Assembly (NCBI GenBank): GCA_035610365.1
Contig: CM069432.1
Span: 242,820,104-242,884,103 of the forward strand
Reading direction: 5' to 3'
Source of the DNA: Aquatica leii
Lineage: Eukaryota; Arthropoda; Insecta; Coleoptera; Lampyridae
Length of the DNA stretch: 64,000 nucleotides
The notes under the pieces were generated by a model. That model searched no databases. It worked only from the letters and a program-made list of their open reading frames with translations, and was not told where the DNA came from. The position numbers and the translations under genes were made by a program. How positions within the stretch are numbered: position 1 is the stretch's first letter; each line of letters starts with the position of its first letter. Shown in pieces: positions 58,101-64,000 of the stretch.

Positions 58101-59561
58101 ATCTCGTGAGTTAATTCTTCCCAAGTATCGATTCTTTTATGTAACTCTTTCAGAAACACTGCTATAGAGTTTAGTAAAGAAAATAAATTGGAGACTTCTA
58201 TTATTTTAGAGGTGGAATCTACCATTACAATCTTAAATACATGTGCATAACACCATACGTATATTTGCTCTGGAATTAGGTTTGACAAATGAGATGTGAA
58301 TCCGTTATACGCGCCTTGCATATTTGCAGCGCCATGTGTCGAATTACCGATTAGATTCTGTAAGTCAATCCTATAGTCACCTAGTGCACCACAAACCACA
58401 TCTTTAATTTCTGCTCCTGTAGTAGACCTGCACCTCATTATAGAAAATAGTCGCTCCTGGGGCCAATATTGGGAAGGTGTAATGTACCAAATAATTAAAG
58501 ACAGTTGATCACAAACGGCTACATCTTGAGTGGTATCAATTTGTATAGTGAACATCTTTGCATCTTTAATTTCTGTTGCAATTCCTTCTTTTATAGTCTT
58601 TCCAATTATGTCGATTACGGTATTAACTGTCGTCTTAGACAATATCGTTAGACGAGGATGTTTTGATTGTTTTCACATTTTATACATGCCATTAATGTAT
58701 GAACGTAAATTTTTATCATACTTCAAAAGTAGTAACAAAATCTCTAAAAAGTTGTCGTGGTCCGGATCTCATATAAGAGGAACTTAGCACTTTCATACCG
58801 CTTGCCTCTGTACCTTAAACCACGCTTTCCAATCAACTTTATTACGTTGATAATGATGAACACAATATGACGGTTCTTTTAAATTTGCTCGTTATGTATT
58901 GTTCTCTGCTTACCTAACAAAAGCGAATCCACATTTTTCTTTTTGTCGAATAGCAAATGAGTGCTAACACACTCGTTGTGAGATGTAGTTAATTCATGCT
59001 CTTTGATTCTATCGTAAATGTGTTTGATGTCACCAATGAGACATCCCGACGGTGACGAAAACGTAGAATTATTGGATTTTCTATGAGCCAGGCATATAGT
59101 ACAAAAGAGAGTATATCTTTGAACACAATAACTTAGCCACTTCTTGATTATGTCATCACTTCTCAAATATAGCTTTCTGGCATGCCTTATTCCCTTTATT
59201 TGTGTCGGTTGTACGGGATGATACTCAAAAAAGGAACTAATATTGTCATTCAACGGTCTGGTAAACATGTCTAAATCGACAATGACTATTATTTGATCGA
59301 CTAGTTCATCTTTTGCATTCCAAATAAATCTTGAATGTTATATTAACTTTTTGCAGCAATGCCACGATCTTTTTGTTTTTTATTGCGAAGTTTTTCCGCT
59401 CCACCTATTTGGACACTCTCGCCACTCTCTTTGCGCTTACTCATATTTTGCGAATGAAATTCACTAAACAAAATCTTCTTTAGTTCTTTTTCGCAAAAAA
59501 TGTTTAACTTACTAATTGCTAAAGAAATACAGGGACAACTACAATTTAAAAAAATACACAC
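55171..59561 (-). pseudogene. hAT transposase, ZMYM1-like, split by a solo LTR
   Basis: The start is near 59444 (MSKRKESGESVQIGGAEKLR). An N-terminal zf-TTF-like domain follows (59268-58880: WLSYCVQRYTLFCTICLAHR). The RNase-H-like core lies at 58642-58080 with FTIQIDTTQDVAVCDQLSLI, CRSTTGAEI, LIGNSTHGAANMQGAYNGF and IYVWCYAHVFKIVM, up to FRRLNVI. The solo LTR at 56401-58071 intervenes with CAAT on both sides. Just past it the frame resumes GSTRWWRKEKHLVF. The hAT dimerisation domain is at 55748-55356 (VSCERSFSKLKHIKNSLRST). A CAGCGGCGG motif near 55171 is a candidate 3' end. There are several frame changes between 58880 and 58640 and in the 3' half. It moved the element by cut and paste. Confidence 0.75.
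56401..58071 (+). repeat. Solo LTR, family A, inside the hAT gene
   Basis: This 1671-bp unit runs TGTAACCGGCGTTGAAATTT to TTTTGCATGTAACA and has CAAT at 56397-56400 and 58072-58075. It shares with the 24156 and 28754 copies the GTGAAAGACCCC segment, GGTAAGTCCAGTTAGAGTGT near 57850, TGGCGCCC at 57896-57903 and ACCCACCCCGTCTCCACTGA. No coding sequence is seen. Sequence across the CAAT site restores the hAT motif I-G-S-T-R-W-W, which dates the LTR after the hAT. Confidence 0.75.
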
Positions 59562-59951
59562 GGATAATAACGTTCAAAGTATATAAAACACAACAAGACA
59601 TTACAAATCAAATCACATTTTAAAAATACTGAAACTGAACACAAAAGCAAGCAGCATCCGCTAACAATCGTTGTAAACGGATAAAGAACTCAAACTAAAC
59701 TCATTTAAATTTAAAAAACGGCAACTATATAAGTCGTTGATTACAGTACTAAAAATAGGCACCCAATGAATTTCTTAGTATCTGCACAAATTGCTGTTTA
59801 TATGAAAAAAATTAGGTTATACCACGTTATACTTCATCGGACAAAAACGAACATTCTTCGTAAGCTTTCGGTGTGTAGGAAGATGCGGCAAATTGTGCTG
59901 ATTAGTTTATCAGCCAAAATAAAATGAAATTATACCTTAATATTTTTTTTA
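59562..59951. other. Unassigned; 5' flank of the hAT element
   Basis: No recognisable inverted end for the hAT element was found here. The sequence is AT-rich with nothing else supported. Confidence 0.4.
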
Positions 59952-60017
59952 TGTACACCATTTACCCTAAAAAATTATTATGTTCTATAGTGAAACTTTT
60001 ATTTCTAAAATTATATC
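59952..60017 (+). repeat. Copy of the small repeat at 43500-43590
   Basis: The sequence from TACACCATTTACCCTAAAAA to ATTTCTAAAATTATAT matches the reverse complement of 43500-43590 with scattered changes. Only one arm is present. Confidence 0.55.
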
Positions 60018-63000
60018 TACATATTGACCTTTAATAATAATTATTATTATTCCACGACGTTGAATTATTATTCATCATTATCATTATGTCTAAAATAATT
60101 TATCTTTTTTTGCAAATACACAATAGATTAAATGGATAACTACACATATTTGATTCCTGTAATAGTCGTAAATAAATTGCCATATTCAGATTAATAATTG
60201 CCGAGAAAAATATTATGCAACGTTTACAAAATGACCAATATAAAAAACTATGTAATAACGCTTTTATGAATTTTGTATGAACTAAAATGATGCTTTGAGC
60301 GTTTAAATTTTTGTGGTGAATTTATAAAAGAATGATGCATTGACAACGATAGCAGCGTATACAAACTACCAAGTTATCTATTAGCTATATATAATCGTAC
60401 CAATAATTTTGTATCAAAATATTTTCATTAAAGTGACACTCAATAAATTGATACCAATGCTGATTGGGTATGTTATTAAAATTGTTATAACTCACTTTAA
60501 CTACTAAATTTTAATATTCTCGAATTGGTTTATTATTTTAAATCCGACTGGTTTTGTAAGCTTATCTTATCTATTTGCAACATTTCCTTACTTAATCTAT
60601 CCCTCTTGTGGCGAACTTATACCAAGCAAGTTTGAGGGGTATGGTGGGTCCACTTCCTCCTCTTCTTTTGTGGACGGTATATGTTTACAGTGATATATAT
60701 AAATTAACGTAAATGTTGTTTTTGTTAAATTGTAAGCCTGGAAACTTAAGGTTCCTCGAAAAAAGCATAAAACTGAAGAATAGATTAAGATTTAGCAAAA
60801 TCTGTTTTACTTACAGCTAAATCGCTTTTACAAAATTGAGAAAGGAAAAGGAAGCAATTCTAGAAGCAACTAAACGCCAAAGTAATGACAGAAGATATAG
60901 GGCGTACCATATCTAAAAGTGATTCAATAGCTTCTAAAGTGATGGCTTACTACAATGATCCAAAACAAGAGTGGAAATTAAACCAAAACGTAATTTAGAA
61001 TCTCCATATTATATTATCACAAATTTTAAATCTTATTTGTCTTATAAAAAATTTCTGAAAACAAGTAACGTTGCCAAAAGCACTTTTCAATTTGCGCATG
61101 ACTTGAAATGCACATAGTCAGGTAACATTTTAAAGCGTTCAGTATTAGCAGTATTAGTGATAAAAAAAAGACGATGTTTTTTCAAACCGTATCCGTTGCT
61201 GATATTTTCAGTGCATCGGGTGTTATTAATACTTTTTTTTTGAAAAGTCTAAAATTATTTGTAAATCAGCTGATGTTAATTTATGGAACCAAAAATTAGC
61301 AGATGAATGTGTGAAAATGAGAAGAAAGATAAGGGAAATGGTGATGACAATCTGTACTGACTGAGCCCAAGCAATAGAAATTGGTTTTAATTAGTATACG
61401 TAATTAAACGTCTACTATAATTTAAAAAAATTAAATATGTTAAAAATTTTTCTTAAAAAAATAAGAACTACATGCAAACATTTTTTTAAAAATTTCTAAT
61501 AAATAAAAATATAAACATATTTTAACGGAACGAAGAGAAATAATAAGTGTTTCGACGTATAAAAAAACACTTTCTCTACATTAAATATAATTTAATAACA
61601 ATGATAATCATTATGTTAGCAATATATTGATTAACGTCATACAAGTTTAAGAAACCGAAAGCTACTATACCACACTTTTACAATTCAAAAGACGTAAACG
61701 AGCGACAATAATCATTTAGATGTAGTACAAATCAAGCGAATGCGTAGGTAGCTACGTTAAGCGTCGTGAAACAGCTTTAGAGAATCCAACTAAGCTAAAT
61801 ATCAATACAGTAAATTGCATTCCGTACATAAATGTTTAATATATAGGAGAATTGACAATAAAAAAATATTACTTTTTTGTTATTGTATTGCTCTGTCGGA
61901 AAGTTTCATACATTCCAATAAAACTGTTCAGGAAGCATAAACACGAATTGCAGTTATCGATTTTTGCTGAAACCGTTTTATTACAGTTAAAACAACTTAC
62001 AAACCTATATAAAAATAAATTATTGAACAAATGCTGACTAACGTAGCTGCATACATTTTTATATACACGTTTAATTTTATTACTAACTGTTGATAATATA
62101 CGAGTTCAAAGAAAAAATTAAATTTAATATTAAGAAATTGTCTTTATACAAATTTAATTTAAGAGTCGTTTAATTTGGCTGCCTGAACATCCGAAGATGA
62201 AGTTTATATTTTTTGTCGTTGCTAACAATATTTAACATTAAGGATAAAATAAGTTTATCTCGCAAATTCGTTTATGTTCCTCAAAAACGTTTCGACCGAA
62301 GAAAAATTGAGTCTTAGTAATTTTTAGCTTATCTTATTGTACGTTAGAAATCGGGTTACATTTGTGATACTATTAAGTACATTTCCTGGGTGTTATTTTC
62401 TAAAAGAAGATTCTTAATAGGCTTTGACAGGGTTTGTCTTGTTTCTCTACTACAGCTAATCCTCGTGGGAGATATTAGTTCGCGTTGTTGTTGAAACCAA
62501 AACAAGCCCAGCTTCATTGCTGGATTTCTAGATTGAGTCAGCAGGATAAGAATCGATTCTGTGTCTCAAAGGGAATCTGATTTCTATGCCCATGGCAATA
62601 CACACCGAGAAGTATCTAGAATTAAATAACGGAACGCAAATTTAGTTCGTTTTTTATGTTCTTGACCGTAATTTTGTTTGGAAGGGAGTAAAACACAAAA
62701 TTTAAACCTTTACCACGTTGAACAATAATTTACAAAATTATCTAGTTTTTTAGTTTCTAGAAATTCTATTATGACTCATTATTAATTTTAAAATTAAGAA
62801 ATTTTTTACTATTAAGTATTTTAGTGTAGGTTTGAGAAAAAAAAATTGTAACTATGATACAAACATAAAAACCAATAAATTTTCTTAAGGTAATTATCTT
62901 TTATTAAATTTTAAAGTAGCAAAGGCAACATGCTTCGACTAATTATTATTATCTACATAAAAGTTAAATTAAACCTTAATTAAAACTAGAGTAACTTACA

Positions 63001-63893
63001 ATTAAATCGTGTAATTTTTTATAAAAACAACTTGAATATAAAAACAATTTTCAAATTACGAAACGAATGTAGCCAAGATTATTTTGTTTAAAGTAAATCT
63101 AAAGAATCGTATGCATTAAATAAAAGGCAACAATGCTACACATAATAAAATAAAAATAAATGACCGTACAATGACTACATAATATGAACGACGTGAGAGA
63201 CTTTCAAGTAGCGTTTTCCGTCTAAAACTGCAATGTTTGCACACACTTCTTTTAATAAATTTCCCCTTAATAGAGTAACTGAAAAACATCTTGAGCTAAA
63301 CATAATTTTTTATATTTTATAATTTTTTTTTTAAATAACAATAACACTGCCAGATTTAATAGTTAAATAATGACTTTTATAAACGTCTGCTTTATTTTAA
63401 GGTGAATGAAGTAAACAATTTTGAAGTTAAAAATAAATATTTGTAATTAAGCTGTAGTCTCAAAGATATAAATCATTTAATAAGAGTATTTATTAAACTT
63501 TTGTTTATAATTTATATTTTTAATTTATTTTTAACAAAATATATAGTTTTATTAAAGTCAAGCGCAGATGAAACAATACAAATAACACAACTGAAGTAAT
63601 CCAAAATTTGTATATGAAATACAATAGACCACGTTTTTATACAGTTTTGAGAAGTCAACATAATTAAAAAAGAATTTTTACAAGTTGTCTTACTAGTTTT
63701 TAAAATAAAAAAAATATATAATAAACTTTTATTGCGACTATTATTTCTTTTTGACTTCCATACATCGACTTTGATAATATTATTCAAAAGATTTACGTTT
63801 TCATTTTAAGTTTTCTGTTGCTTTGTGTTTACAACATTATTTAAAATTCACTAAAATTAAATTTTTTTTAGACATTGAAACACGTTTGGAATT
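60018..63893. other. AT-rich stretch with two unrecognised scraps
   Basis: At 60860-60985 one frame reads MTEDIGRTISKSDSIASKVM followed by AYYNDPKQEWKLN, and at 61255-61360 another reads KSADVNLWNQKLADECVKMR. Both look like decayed coding sequence but I cannot name a family. A GC-richer island lies at 62410-62620 with no frame or RNA fold I can support. The rest is AT-rich and featureless. Confidence 0.4.
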
Positions 63894-64000
63894 TGTTACG
63901 TGCAAAAATTGGAACAATGACACTTGTTTAAAATAAATTAACATAAACGAAGTTTTTCCGGTGCTCAGTGAAGACGGGGTGTATTATATTCAAAATTCCG
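63894..64000 (-). repeat. Solo LTR or LTR end, family A, cut by the window edge
   Basis: On the plus strand this starts TGTTACGTGCAAAAATTGG and continues to TTAACATAAACG and GTGCTCAGTGAAGACGGGGT. This matches, as reverse complement, the 3' end of the LTR copies at 28754 and 56401. The rest lies beyond the window, so whether it is solo or part of a longer element is unknown. Confidence 0.7.

Overview
The window looks like intergenic DNA from an AT-rich arthropod genome, most likely an insect. This rests on the element types: R1-clade LINEs, Penelope-like elements, piggyBac, pogo/Tigger, a ZMYM1-like hAT, IS630/mariner relatives, and a spliced tyrosine recombinase of a kind common in insects. 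I found no host gene, rRNA, tRNA or CRISPR array that I can support. Nearly all recognisable coding sequence is transposon-derived and broken. The one clear exception is a two-exon tyrosine-recombinase gene near 7.2-8.5 kb that reads intact with all catalytic residues.

Layout, left to right. A Penelope-like 3' end (1-0.7 kb) is followed by an IS630/mariner transposase scrap and a broken Ty3/gypsy element with short LTRs on the minus strand (2.07-6.45 kb). Next is a 1.96 kb element with 14-bp inverted ends carrying the intact recombinase (6.73-8.69 kb). A very AT-rich R1-like LINE on the minus strand runs from about 20.09 to 10.61 kb. Its 3' UTR was split by a coding-free LTR retrotransposon (10.715-15.233 kb). 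A pogo-like transposon (23.04-27.02 kb) is split by a 1.9 kb solo LTR.

The middle holds a copia fragment, a second pogo remnant split by another copy of that LTR (28.4-31.5 kb), LINE scraps, a Tigger-like gene (35-36.6 kb), and a piggyBac gene split by a different solo LTR that carries tandem hairpins (36.6-39.4 kb). A 2.85 kb element with roughly 0.86 kb inverted arms follows (40.47-43.31 kb), then a piggyBac 5' fragment and two head-to-head Penelope copies (44.4-46 kb). Beyond these lies a gene-less relative of the recombinase element (46.03-46.33 kb).

The right third has an IS630-like transposase, an RTE-like LINE, a pogo scrap, a second R1-like LINE, and a ZMYM1-like hAT gene on the minus strand split by another copy of the first solo-LTR family (56.401-58.071 kb). 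The last 4 kb has almost nothing recognisable until a fourth copy of that LTR enters at the right edge.

The nesting gives relative ages. DNA transposons and LINEs arrived first; LTR elements then landed in them with 4-bp target duplications (TACT, TCCG, ATAA, CAAT). The strongest leads are the compact recombinase element with inverted ends and its gene-less relative, the long-arm foldback element, the hairpin arrays inside one solo LTR, and a TGGCGCCC box shared by three LTR families. All homology calls come from reading translations by eye; no database search was possible.
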